This document shows, in pieces, positions 1-7,536 of a stretch of DNA of 33,531 nt (positions are counted from its first letter, which is position 1; the number at the start of each line of letters is the position of its first letter). Location of the stretch: assembly GCA_002449265.1 (NCBI GenBank), contig DKCV01000014.1, positions 1 to 33,531 of the forward strand, written 5' to 3'. Source of the stretch: Caryophanales bacterium UBA6865. Its GTDB lineage: Bacteria; Bacillota_I; Bacilli_A; RFN20; CAG-826. The translations under genes were made by a program, and so were the position numbers. The notes beneath the pieces were generated by a model that was given only the letters and a program-made list of their open reading frames with translations, ran no database searches and was not told the origin of the DNA.

Positions 1-335
1 CACATCATTTGAAATAGAACAGGCTACCCTCTTTCCCCGGAGCCGAATGTTGGATGGCTAAACAAATGGTATCGCTTTATAAAGCCAAGTCGCATGCACG
101 TTTATATGTGCGTAATTGTGAACGTTCTGATTTTATTATTTTGATTTTGTTTCGTTTTTTACTGATACATTGTTCAAATAGTCGTTTGGGATCCCTTAAA
201 GAATCGAACTTGATATCTAAGGATATTAAATGAGGAAACTACAATATTCGTGTCGTATAGTGATGATTTTACATAAACAAACGTGTTTTTTAGTGTCAAA
301 AGGCAATATTGAATCCTTTTAAGGAGAACCACATT
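1..335. other. Intergenic leader before the first ATPase gene
   Basis: I see no complete gene here. In frame 2, positions 2-61 read as a possible C-terminal tail ending in TAA at 59-61; this could be the end of a gene lying outside the window, but 19 residues are too few to identify it. Positions 1-21 are the reverse complement of 33417-33437. An imperfect direct repeat, CGTGTCGTATAGTG (249-262) and CGTGTTTTTTAGTG (282-295), lies 33 bp apart and may be regulatory. The strong ribosome binding site AAGGAG is at 321-326. Confidence 0.4.
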
Positions 336-1631
336 ATGTATAGAAAAATTATAGGTTTTTTGGAAGAATGGAAAGATAGCGTTCATCGCAAACCCCTTAT
401 CTTGGAAGGTGCTAGACAAGTTGGAAAGACCTATTCTATTTTGGAGTTTGGGCGCACTCACTATGAAAATGTGGCGTACTTTAATTTTGAGACCAATCCA
501 AAGCTGAACGAAACCTTTGAGGAAAATATTAGCCCTGATTACCTAGTACCGGTTTTGTCTCATATTGCTGGTGAGACTATCGTAAAAGATAAAACCCTGA
601 TCGTATTCGATGAGGTGCAGCTTTGCGAACGGGCATTGACCTCGCTCAAATACTTTTGCGAAAACGCTCCTGATTACCACATCATTGCAGCAGGCAGTTT
701 GCTCGGCGTTGCGGTCAACCGCAAGAAATTCTCTTTCCCCGTAGGAAAGGTCATTATGAAAACGCTTTATCCTATGGACATGGAGGAATTTATGTTAGCT
801 CTTGGCGAGGACGATTTGGTTGAACGCATTAAAACGTGCTTCCAAACCAATACTCCGTTACCAATTGCCTTACATGATGATGCAATGCGGCTTTACCATC
901 AGTATCTTGTGGTGGGTGGCATGCCAGAATGCGTGATGCAATTTGTCGAAACGAAGGATTATATACTTGTCCGCCATACGCAAGACACGATACTTGCAAG
1001 CTATCTTAACGATATGAGCAAGTATAATAACTTGAATGAAATCAAGAAAACGAGGCTTACCTATGACAATATTACCGTTCAGCTTTCAAAGAAGAATACC
1101 CGGTTCCAATATAAGCTGATTAAGAAAGGCGGACGGGCTTCCGAATTTGAAAACGCGATTGAATGGCTTTGCTTATCTGGCATCGTATCGCGGGTTTATC
1201 GGGCTACGCAAATCAAAAAACCGCTCGAGAACTATCATGATATTGATGCATTCAAGATTTATGTGTCCGACTTAGGGCTTCTTTGCGCCAAAAAGGATTT
1301 AGCCGCGAACGACATTCTCTACATGGTTAATGAAATCGATGATTTCAAGGGCGGCATGGCTGAGAACTATGTCAATGTGCAGCTCACCATTAATGGCTAC
1401 CGTACCTATTATTGGGAGAGCGAGCGCGAGGCTGAAATTGATTTTGTTATCCAGCGTGGCGATGAGCTCATTCCCATCGAGGTCAAGTCTGCCGATAATA
1501 CCAAGGCCAAAAGCTTAAAAGTCTATATGGACACCTATAAGCCTGCTTATGCCATCAAACTCTCTAGTAAAAACTTCGGCTTTGAGGACAACAAAAAAAT
1601 CGTTCCTCTCTACGCGGCGTTTTGTATCTGA
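336..1631 (+). CDS. AAA_14/DUF4143 family ATPase
   Basis: This 431-residue protein belongs to the AAA_14 plus DUF4143 family of predicted ATPases, whose cellular role is not settled. Walker A is GARQVGKT (residues 25-32), Walker B is IVFDE with D92 and E93, and AAGSLLG is a sensor-1-like strand. The C-terminal DUF4143 part carries a PD-(D/E)XK-like arrangement: D369 in EIDFVI, then E382 and K384 in PIEVKS. The start at 336 is chosen because AAGGAG at 321-326 sits 9 bases upstream; an in-frame extension to 309 has no ribosome binding site. It ends in TGA, and its C-terminus (YAAFCI) aligns with that of its paralogue at 29563 (YAVFCL), which shows that TGA is a true stop here. It appears intact and lies alone, before an antitoxin-like gene. 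Confidence 0.9.
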   Translation: MYRKIIGFLEEWKDSVHRKPLILEGARQVGKTYSILEFGRTHYENVAYFNFETNPKLNETFEENISPDYLVPVLSHIAGETIVKDKTLIVFDEVQLCERALTSLKYFCENAPDYHIIAAGSLLGVAVNRKKFSFPVGKVIMKTLYPMDMEEFMLALGEDDLVERIKTCFQTNTPLPIALHDDAMRLYHQYLVVGGMPECVMQFVETKDYILVRHTQDTILASYLNDMSKYNNLNEIKKTRLTYDNITVQLSKKNTRFQYKLIKKGGRASEFENAIEWLCLSGIVSRVYRATQIKKPLENYHDIDAFKIYVSDLGLLCAKKDLAANDILYMVNEIDDFKGGMAENYVNVQLTINGYRTYYWESEREAEIDFVIQRGDELIPIEVKSADNTKAKSLKVYMDTYKPAYAIKLSSKNFGFEDNKKIVPLYAAFCI

Positions 1632-1757
1632 AATCAATTCGGCTCTTGGCAGTTTCTAATTAGCCAAATGCTGTCTTGAAAAGTTGGAGATTTTATTTAA
1701 CAACTTATAATTTAGGGTATAAAGCATAGTTCCTCTTTTGATAAAAACGTTTATAAT

Positions 1758-1774
1758 GTGTTCGGGAGGAACAC
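1758..1774 (+). promoter_or_regulatory. Dyad enclosing the antitoxin ribosome binding site
   Basis: GTGTTC (1758-1763) and GAACAC (1769-1774) form a perfect 6-bp inverted repeat whose loop contains the Shine-Dalgarno core GGGAG, directly after a TATAAT hexamer at 1752-1757. A wider inverted repeat, GTTCCTC (1729-1735) and GAGGAAC (1766-1772), spans the same promoter. RelB/DinJ antitoxins usually repress their own promoters, so an operator is the natural reading; an RNA hairpin hiding the ribosome binding site is the alternative. Confidence 0.5.
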
Positions 1775-1777
1775 AAA

Positions 1778-2053
1778 ATGACTCAAACGTTAACTATGAG
1801 ACTCGATCCAGCTGACAAAAAGGAATTTGAAGAGTTTTGTTCTTCAGTTGGCCTTACTTCCAGCGCCGCACTTAATATTTTTGTGAAAGCAACTCTTCGC
1901 GAGGGTCGAATTCCCTTTGAGATAAAATCGGATAGATTCAATTACAAAATCGAAAAAGCAATGAAAGAAGCGGACGAAATACAAAACGGCACAATTAGCC
2001 CAAAAACTTTTGTAGACTCTGCATCTCTTTTTAATGAGCTAGATAAAGAATAA
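1778..2053 (+). CDS. RelB/DinJ-family antitoxin, no toxin partner seen
   Basis: This 91-residue protein looks like a RelB/DinJ-type antitoxin. The N-terminus (TLTMRLDPADKKEFEEFC, then a helix with GLTSSAALNIFVKA) matches the ribbon-helix-helix pattern of the family, and the acidic C-terminal part would normally wrap a YafQ/RelE-type mRNA interferase. The ribosome binding site GGGAGGA ends 7 bases before the ATG. Such genes are normally followed at once by the toxin, but 2054-2279 holds no toxin-like gene; the next gene is an ATPase. It is therefore an orphan antitoxin, either a remnant or one paired elsewhere. The family call is firm; the orphan state is read directly from the sequence. Confidence 0.85.
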   Translation: MTQTLTMRLDPADKKEFEEFCSSVGLTSSAALNIFVKATLREGRIPFEIKSDRFNYKIEKAMKEADEIQNGTISPKTFVDSASLFNELDKE

Positions 2054-2132
2054 GCAAAGAGTTATTTATAGCTGTGATTTCGGGGATTGTTTCGCTTTTT
2101 CCATTCTCTCGACGCTAATTTACGAACACATT

Positions 2133-2275
2133 GATTAGTATTGGCCTATATCGAAGGGGCCGAATCAAAGAATACAAAAGCTCACATAGAGTGTTGCTTT
2201 ACTATTAATTCTAGGAACAATGTCATAAAATGTTATCAACAAAATTGTTGTCAACATTCTTGTTGGGAATGTTGA
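2133..2275 (+). other. Short open stretch, possible gene remnant
   Basis: After a TGA, a frame opens with LVLAYIEGAESKNTKAHIEC and stays open for about 45 codons. It has no start codon or ribosome binding site. It may be the debris of a gene once next to the antitoxin, or chance. I do not recognise a family. Confidence 0.15.
2237..2274 (+). promoter_or_regulatory. Two adjacent dyads before an ATPase gene
   Basis: CAACAA and TTGTTG separated by AA (2237-2250) form one dyad. CAACATTC (2252-2259) and GAATGTTG (2267-2274) form a perfect 8-bp dyad with a 7-base loop. The second ends 5 bases before the ATG at 2280. Related motifs GTTATCAACA and GTTGTCAACA also repeat directly 15 bp apart. No Shine-Dalgarno sequence is present, so these elements occupy the translation start region. 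The likely role is autoregulation of the following ATPase. Confidence 0.5.
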
Positions 2276-2279
2276 ACGT

Positions 2280-3696
2280 ATGATTATCGGTAGAAAAGAA
2301 GAACTGTCGCTGATTGAAAGCAAATTAAGAACAGATGGTTATGAATTGGGCGTAGTTTATGGCCAAAGAAGGATCGGCAAAACATCTATCATTGTAGAAA
2401 GCATCAAAAACTATGATCATATTTATTTCTTAGTGAGAGAAGACAGCTACCAAAATAATCTCAGATACTTTTCGGATGAATATCGGAAATACGCAAAACT
2501 TGCTTTTCTTCCTGATTTTCAAACATTCGATGCCTTATTTGACACGATTTTAGAAAGCGTGAATGACGAGAAACTCGTGATTGTCGTTGATGAACTTCCT
2601 TTTTTGGCTGGAGTCTATCCCGGAATCGTGTCTTATTTGCAGGGATTTTGTGATAAAATCAAAATCACTGGCAAGAACATCAAAATCTTACTCTCTGGTT
2701 CCAATATGTCCTTCATGCTGGACATTTTAACCAATAAAGGAAAACCGCTTTATCAAAGAGCCACATTCAAAATATTCGTCAAACCAATGCTTTTTTCGGA
2801 CGCGGTGAACATGCTAGATGGCCTTCCTAGCATCGATATTGCAAAATACTTGTCTATTTTTGGCAACCGTCCTTACTATTTGGAAAAAGATAGATAAAAA
2901 GAAAAGCTTTGAAGAAAATCTGATTTCTCTTTGTTTCAATAGTGGGTCAATTTTGATTGACGCGCCCAATATGACTTTGCCATTAGGATATACAACAAAT
3001 TCAACCTATATATCTATTTTGGTGGCGATATCTTCTCATAAAACAAAAATTAAAGAAATGACGGACTTATTAAAGATTGATGATAGGACGTTAGCGACGT
3101 ATCTCGGAAGAATGCTAGATAGAGCCTCCATCGATAGGAGATTGGCTTTTAACGGAAATAAGAAAAGCGTTTATTATGAGATATCCGATCCCTTTATCAG
3201 ATTTTATTACAAAACCATATATCCGAATTTATCCGATATTGACCGGGGATTAGGCGAGAAGATATATCAAATGAGTTTAAACTCTATCGAAGATAGCGTT
3301 AATCGTGGTTTTGAAGATGTCGTTATTTCTTATTTGGACGAAAGAAACCAGAAAGGAACTTTGCCAAATGTGTTTCACCAATTTAGAAACTACAAAGTGG
3401 ATAATTCAGAACTAGGAAGATCTATTGAAATCGATGTGATATCGGATTCTTTGGATAAAAAGACTTTACTAGCTGGCGAAGCCAAATTTAAGAATAAAAA
3501 CGTCTCTTTATCCAAACTAGAACATTTAAAGGAAAACGTTTCGATTTTCGCTTCTAAATATCAACATGTTTATTATTTCATGTTCTCTAAGACATCTTTT
3601 TCAAATGATTTATTGGCCTTATTTGACCCTGATGTAGAACTCATCTCTTTAGAAAAGATGATCAAAGGAAAAGACGAATCTATTACTCGCTCATAA
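2280..3696 (+). pseudogene. ATPase_2/DUF234 family ATPase, frameshifted
   Basis: Two overlapping frames together make one protein of about 472 residues of the archaeal-type ATPase family (PF01637) with a C-terminal DUF234-like domain. The first frame (2280-2897) has an MIIGRKEEL start, Walker A GQRRIGKT (residues 28-35) and Walker B VIVVDELPF. It runs into a TAA after NRPYYLEKDR. Skipping one base in the A5G run at 2884-2889 restores PYYLEKIDKKKSFEENL, as expected for the family, and continues to 3696 through a winged-helix region (MTDLLKIDDRTLATYLGRM) and a nuclease-like end (EIDVISD, then GEAKF). The total length fits a single extra base. It may be a real pseudogene, an assembly error in a homopolymer, or less likely a programmed +1 shift. 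If unshifted, only the 205-residue ATPase part would be made. Confidence 0.8.
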
Positions 3697-3787
3697 AAAG
3701 CTTACGAACGAAAAACCAGGCACCCTAAAGCTGAGCCGAAAGAGGTTGACAAAAACCGCCAAACAATTTCAAGCATTTAAGAATCTT

Positions 3788-3863
3788 TCGGAATGAAAAA
3801 TTAAAAACATTCGGAATAGAAACATGAAAACTATCGGAATGAAATTGCCGAAACTATCGGAAT
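3788..3863 (+). repeat. Four 23-bp-spaced direct repeats over a promoter
   Basis: The heptamer TCGGAAT occurs at 3788, 3811, 3834 and 3857, each exactly 23 bp from the next. The three complete units share the pattern TCGGAAT, a short A-rich stretch, and AAACTA or AAACAT. Copy 4 falls between a -35-like TTGCCG (3845-3850) and a perfect TATAAT (3868-3873). The array is therefore placed to control the ATPase gene starting at 3892. The spacing of about two DNA turns suggests cooperative protein binding on one face of the helix. Confidence 0.8.
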
Positions 3864-3873
3864 GCCATATAAT
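3845..3873 (+). promoter_or_regulatory. Sigma-A-type promoter of the 3892 ATPase gene
   Basis: TTGCCG (3845-3850), a 17-bp spacer and TATAAT (3868-3873) form a good sigma-A-type promoter. The transcript would begin near 3880, about 12 bases before the ATG at 3892, and no Shine-Dalgarno sequence is visible, so the message may be nearly leaderless. Confidence 0.55.
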
Positions 3874-3891
3874 ATTTTTGGTGATGAATAT

Positions 3892-5166
3892 ATGAAAATT
3901 GATAACTATAAGAAAAGACTCATCGATGAAAAAATAGAATTATACCTAAAAACATTTGGCGCAATATTTATAGAAGGGCCGAAATGGTGTGGCAAAACAT
4001 GGACTAGTAGATATCACTCCAATAGTGAGTTTTTATTAGCGGACCCCAAGGGGAACTTTAATAACAAAAGGATTGCGGAGCTAGATCCTAACTTGGCTTT
4101 GCAGGGCTCTTCCCCACGCCTAATCGATGAATGGCAAGAAGCTCCTTCGATGTGGGACGCCGTTAGGGGGAGAGTAGATTCCTCTTCTTTAAAAGGCCAA
4201 TTTATCCTTACGGGTTCTGCGACGATTAATAAAGATAGATACATTCATTCGGGAACAGGAAGAATCGCTAGATTAAAAATGAGGCCCATGTCTTTATATG
4301 AATCTATGCAATCGGATGGAAAAATTTCGCTTGAAGATATTTGTAACAATAACGCTTCAGATTGCTTCACTGGTGAAGTTGAATTAAGTAGGCTAATTGA
4401 CTTAGTTTTGGTTGGCGGATGGCCTGCAACGAATAATATGACTCCTTTGCAAGGCACGCTTATCGCAAAAGAATATATTAAATCTCTTATTAATGAAGAT
4501 ATTTATCGGGTCGATAATATAAAAAGGGATAGGCACAAGATCGAATTATTGCTTCGTTCTTTAGCGAGAAACGAAGCGACAACCGTCACCAACAAAACCC
4601 TTAAAAACGACATCAAAGAAATCGATTTTGATGATATAAGTATCGACACAATAACCGATTATCTAAATCTATTTGATCGGCTTTATATTACGGAGAACAT
4701 TCCTCCTTTTGCTAGTAAGCTGAGATCGTCATTAAGAGTAAAGCAAAGTGAAAAACGTCATTTTGTGGACCCGTCTTTGCCATGCGCTCTATTAAATTTA
4801 ACAGCAGAGAAACTAATCAACGATCTTGAACTATTTGGTTTCCTTTTCGAATCCATGGTGGAAAGAGATTTGTACACCTATGTAGAACGATTTAATGCGA
4901 AGCTATACCATTATCAAGACTATGAAAATAATGAGATAGACGCGATTATTGAACTTGAAGATGGGGATTGGTGTGGCTTTGAAATCAAATTAGGTGCTAG
5001 CCAAATTGAAGGTGCTGCTTCTGGTTTGGTGGGTATTAATAATAAAATCATTAAAAATGGGGGCAAACCCGCTAAATCGCTATGCGTCATTTGCGGTTTA
5101 ACGAACGCTGCATATAAAAGAAAAGACGGCGTTTATGTTGTTCCGATAACCTCCCTTAAGGCGTAG
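3892..5166 (+). CDS. AAA_14/DUF4143 family ATPase (GPKWCGKT type)
   Basis: This 424-residue ATPase is of the AAA_14/DUF4143 family but of a different subtype from the genes at 336 and 29563. Walker A is GPKWCGKT (residues 29-36), Walker B is RLIDEWQ with D79 and E80, ILTGSAT is the sensor-1 strand, and a nuclease-like end reads NEIDAIIELEDGDWCGFEIKLG. I chose 3892 as start because MKIDNYKKRLIDE aligns with the relative at 19593 (MGDYKKRIIDE) and gives the same gene length, 1275 bases; an upstream ATG at 3862 would lie inside the last promoter repeat. It seems intact. The 23-bp repeat array directly upstream suggests that it controls its own expression. The function of the family is unsettled. 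Confidence 0.88.
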   Translation: MKIDNYKKRLIDEKIELYLKTFGAIFIEGPKWCGKTWTSRYHSNSEFLLADPKGNFNNKRIAELDPNLALQGSSPRLIDEWQEAPSMWDAVRGRVDSSSLKGQFILTGSATINKDRYIHSGTGRIARLKMRPMSLYESMQSDGKISLEDICNNNASDCFTGEVELSRLIDLVLVGGWPATNNMTPLQGTLIAKEYIKSLINEDIYRVDNIKRDRHKIELLLRSLARNEATTVTNKTLKNDIKEIDFDDISIDTITDYLNLFDRLYITENIPPFASKLRSSLRVKQSEKRHFVDPSLPCALLNLTAEKLINDLELFGFLFESMVERDLYTYVERFNAKLYHYQDYENNEIDAIIELEDGDWCGFEIKLGASQIEGAASGLVGINNKIIKNGGKPAKSLCVICGLTNAAYKRKDGVYVVPITSLKA

Positions 5167-5236
5167 TAGCTTCGAGATATCGCTTATTCTTTAATAACGT
5201 GATTTGTCGTGTCGCTAAAGTAATGGGTATGTATTA

Positions 5237-5244
5237 AAGCGCTT
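5237..5244 (+). promoter_or_regulatory. AAGCGCTT palindrome before the LytTR/kinase operon
   Basis: AAGCGCTT at 5237-5244 is a perfect 8-bp palindrome about 110 bp upstream of the regulator start. The same octamer lies in the promoters of the GH3 gene (7451) and preT (16943). The surrounding 14 bases differ from the cre consensus TGWAANCGNTNWCA at two positions, so binding by CcpA or another LacI-family repressor is possible. No clear -10 box follows it here. Confidence 0.35.
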
Positions 5245-5351
5245 AGACGTTTTCCATTTACGAACGTTTGAAATATAGATACGCTTCTTATTTGAAAATC
5301 AATGTAAGGGCTTTTATCATTAAAACATTGGGAAAAACGTGTGTTTTCCTT

Positions 5352-6092
5352 ATGAAGTTCATGACTAAATTCAAAGTTGCAATCGTGGAAGACGACAAAA
5401 GCCAGTATCAGGTTGTTTTTGATTTGCTTAAAGAATTCTCCAAGGGAGAAGATATAGAATTTTTGCCAGTCTATTTCCCAGATGGAGTGGACTTCTTAAA
5501 TAAATTCGATGGGTCTTTTGATTTGATTTTCATGGATATCGAAATGCCTCGTCTTGATGGATTAACCGTTTCTAGCCAACTAAGAAATATTGACCAAAAC
5601 GTTCCTTTAATCATCATTTCTCATTCCGCAAAATACGCGGTAAAAGGCTACTATGTGCAGGCGTTTGGGTATCTAGTTAAACCGATTTCAAAAACCGATT
5701 TTTACTTTTTGATGAAAAAAGCGATTGATGAAATTAACCGCAAAAAGAACTCCTTTTTACTATTAGAGAGCAAATCTGGCATCCAGAAAGTCCACACCAA
5801 AGACATCCTTTATATTGAAGTGGTGAATCATTATTTGTCCTTTTATCTAGCGGATGGGACATCCTTACGAAAAAGAGGAAAAATGACCGATTATGCAGAT
5901 CGCTTAGAAAAGGCTGGTTTTGCTAGGTGCAATGAATGCTACCTTGTTAATCTTTCTTTTGTCACTAAAATAGATGCGACAAGGAACCTCGTATACGTGA
6001 AAAATAACGCTTTATCGATTTCAAGATTAAAGAAAAAGAACTTTATCGAGGCCTTCACGAACTTTTTAGGCGAGAACGCGCAAAATGTATGA
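5352..6092 (+). CDS. LytTR-family response regulator
   Basis: This protein of about 246 residues is a two-component response regulator of the LytR/AgrA type. The receiver domain begins KFKVAIVEDD, with the phosphoacceptor aspartate in FMDIEMP (D62 from this start) and the conserved lysine in GYLVKPIS. The C-terminal half (from about LLLESKSGIQKVHTKDILYIE to SRLKKKNFIEAF) is a LytTR DNA-binding domain. The start is uncertain: 5352 and 5361 (MTKFK) are both plausible, neither has a strong ribosome binding site, and a TTG at 5268 would add an unlikely tail. It overlaps the downstream kinase gene by 8 bases, so the two are translationally coupled. The target is unknown; the adjacent GH3 operon is the obvious candidate. 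Confidence 0.88.
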   Translation: MKFMTKFKVAIVEDDKSQYQVVFDLLKEFSKGEDIEFLPVYFPDGVDFLNKFDGSFDLIFMDIEMPRLDGLTVSSQLRNIDQNVPLIIISHSAKYAVKGYYVQAFGYLVKPISKTDFYFLMKKAIDEINRKKNSFLLLESKSGIQKVHTKDILYIEVVNHYLSFYLADGTSLRKRGKMTDYADRLEKAGFARCNECYLVNLSFVTKIDATRNLVYVKNNALSISRLKKKNFIEAFTNFLGENAQNV

Positions 6093-7404
6093 GGACTTTA
6101 CTGCCGCTAAGGCGATAGGCTATTACTTTATCCGCTTCGTTATCCCTCTTTTTGTCGCGGAATCTCTTTATGGATTCACTCTGCCGAAACGCAAAAACTA
6201 TTTGCCTTTGTTTTTGAGCTTCTCCCTTCTTTATTTTTCTTTGAGCATGATCATCGTTTATTACGACGTCGATTTTAAAATCGGCTGGTTTAGGACGATT
6301 TTCTTGCTCATTTTCTTTTTGTCATTGCCGCCGATGTTTGCTTATTATCCTTTAAAGTTTAAGCAAATCATTCTTTTTGCCTTAAGCGCGTATACCATCC
6401 AAAATTTCGGCGATAATTTATCTTCTTTGATTGTGTTTCTATCGGGATTAAGCAGTGCGAAATATGAGCTTTATCAGTCGCTGATTTATGGCGCAACTTA
6501 CTTACTCGTATTCATTCCTTATTTCTTTCTATTCGTCAATAAATTAAAGGGCGAGATGATCCCTGATTTAATCGAAGGGAATATCGTGTATGTGATGACA
6601 ATCGTTACTCTGATTGTCGTGTATTTAGTCTCAATGTTTGCCCAGTCTACGAGTGACTTTGTTGGCTTTGTCTCTTCTAGGATTTACGCCTTAATCGCGT
6701 GCTTGTTCCTTATCTTTACTCATTACAATACCTATTACCGGAAAAAGCTTCAAAATCAAAACGCGATGCTAGAGCAAATCGTCCATAACGAGAATGAGAA
6801 ATTCAAGCAGTCCAAACGGAATATGGACCTTATCAATATGAGAATCCATGACTTAAAGCACCAAGTAGAAGGTTTGAAAGAATACGCGAAAACAAGCCAA
6901 GAAATGAATGCGCTTAATTCCTTAGAAAAGGAACTGCATATTTATGACAACGCGATAGAGACTGGGAACGCGACGGTTGATTTTATCCTCGCGGAAAAGT
7001 CTTTATATTGCAAAAAACACAAAATCCGTTTTTCGTCCCTAATTGATGGCGAGAAGCTCTCATTCATGGCTAACGCGGATATTTATTCTCTTTTTGAAAA
7101 TGGCTTAGATAACGCGATTGAAGCGGTTTTAAAAGCGAGTAAGAGAGATAGGACAATAACCATTAACGTTGTTACAAAAGGGAACTTCTTAGTCATCCAT
7201 ATCGAGAATTTCTGCGTAGAAGAGGTGGAATTTCGCGATGGCTTACCCGTCACAAAGAAAGATAAGACATTCCATGGATACGGCACAAAGTCCATTCAAA
7301 GAGTCGTGAAGAAATACGAGGGGTCTTTAGCCTTTCAATGCAAAAACAACATGTTTTCTTTGAACGCTTGCTTCCCGCTTGATGAAACGAGTCTAGCAAA
7401 TTAA
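6085..7404 (+). CDS. GHKL-domain sensor histidine kinase (AgrC-like)
   Basis: This 439-residue membrane kinase is the partner of the LytTR regulator, whose gene it overlaps. The first 210 residues or so hold about six hydrophobic segments, as in AgrC/peptide-sensing kinases. A short coiled segment follows, with the phosphoacceptor region IHDLKHQVEGLKEY, where H255 is the likely phosphorylated residue. The C-terminal ATPase has an N box (FENGLDNAIEAV) and a G box (HGYGTKSI), typical of the GHKL subfamily. No agrB- or agrD-like gene lies nearby, so the signal is unknown. Position next to the GH3 operon suggests sensing of a carbohydrate or cell-surface signal, which is inference only. Confidence 0.88.
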   Translation: MYEDFTAAKAIGYYFIRFVIPLFVAESLYGFTLPKRKNYLPLFLSFSLLYFSLSMIIVYYDVDFKIGWFRTIFLLIFFLSLPPMFAYYPLKFKQIILFALSAYTIQNFGDNLSSLIVFLSGLSSAKYELYQSLIYGATYLLVFIPYFFLFVNKLKGEMIPDLIEGNIVYVMTIVTLIVVYLVSMFAQSTSDFVGFVSSRIYALIACLFLIFTHYNTYYRKKLQNQNAMLEQIVHNENEKFKQSKRNMDLINMRIHDLKHQVEGLKEYAKTSQEMNALNSLEKELHIYDNAIETGNATVDFILAEKSLYCKKHKIRFSSLIDGEKLSFMANADIYSLFENGLDNAIEAVLKASKRDRTITINVVTKGNFLVIHIENFCVEEVEFRDGLPVTKKDKTFHGYGTKSIQRVVKKYEGSLAFQCKNNMFSLNACFPLDETSLAN

Positions 7405-7438
7405 TTACGTCTTTTTGTGTCATACCTACGCCAAAAAA

Positions 7439-7468
7439 GAGACAAAAAGGAAGCGCTTTGACTATAGT
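7439..7468 (+). promoter_or_regulatory. Putative GH3 promoter with AAGCGCTT in its spacer
   Basis: The -10 hexamer is TATAGT (7463-7468); the best -35 is the weak GAGACA (7439-7444) with an 18-bp spacer. The palindrome AAGCGCTT (7451-7458) lies in the spacer, 4 bp from the -10. The preT promoter has the same layout with 3 bp. A repressor bound there would block RNA polymerase. Confidence 0.45.
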
Positions 7469-7481
7469 GTAACCGCTATCA
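7468..7481 (+). promoter_or_regulatory. CcpA catabolite-responsive element (cre)
   Basis: TGTAACCGCTATCA matches the cre consensus TGWAANCGNTNWCA at every position. It overlaps the -10 box and the expected transcription start of the GH3 gene, the usual place for repression by CcpA with phosphorylated HPr. This implies catabolite repression of the GH3 operon. No ccpA gene is in the window. Confidence 0.75.
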
Positions 7482-7536
7482 AAAGCACAATTTGCGTCTT
7501 TATTCGTACTGAAATTGCGCAAAAGAAAGGAAAATC

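Noticed and set aside
3788..3863. CRISPR array or plasmid iterons
   Set aside because: The conserved core is only about 7 bases with a 23-bp period and only four copies, with no cas or replication gene beside it.
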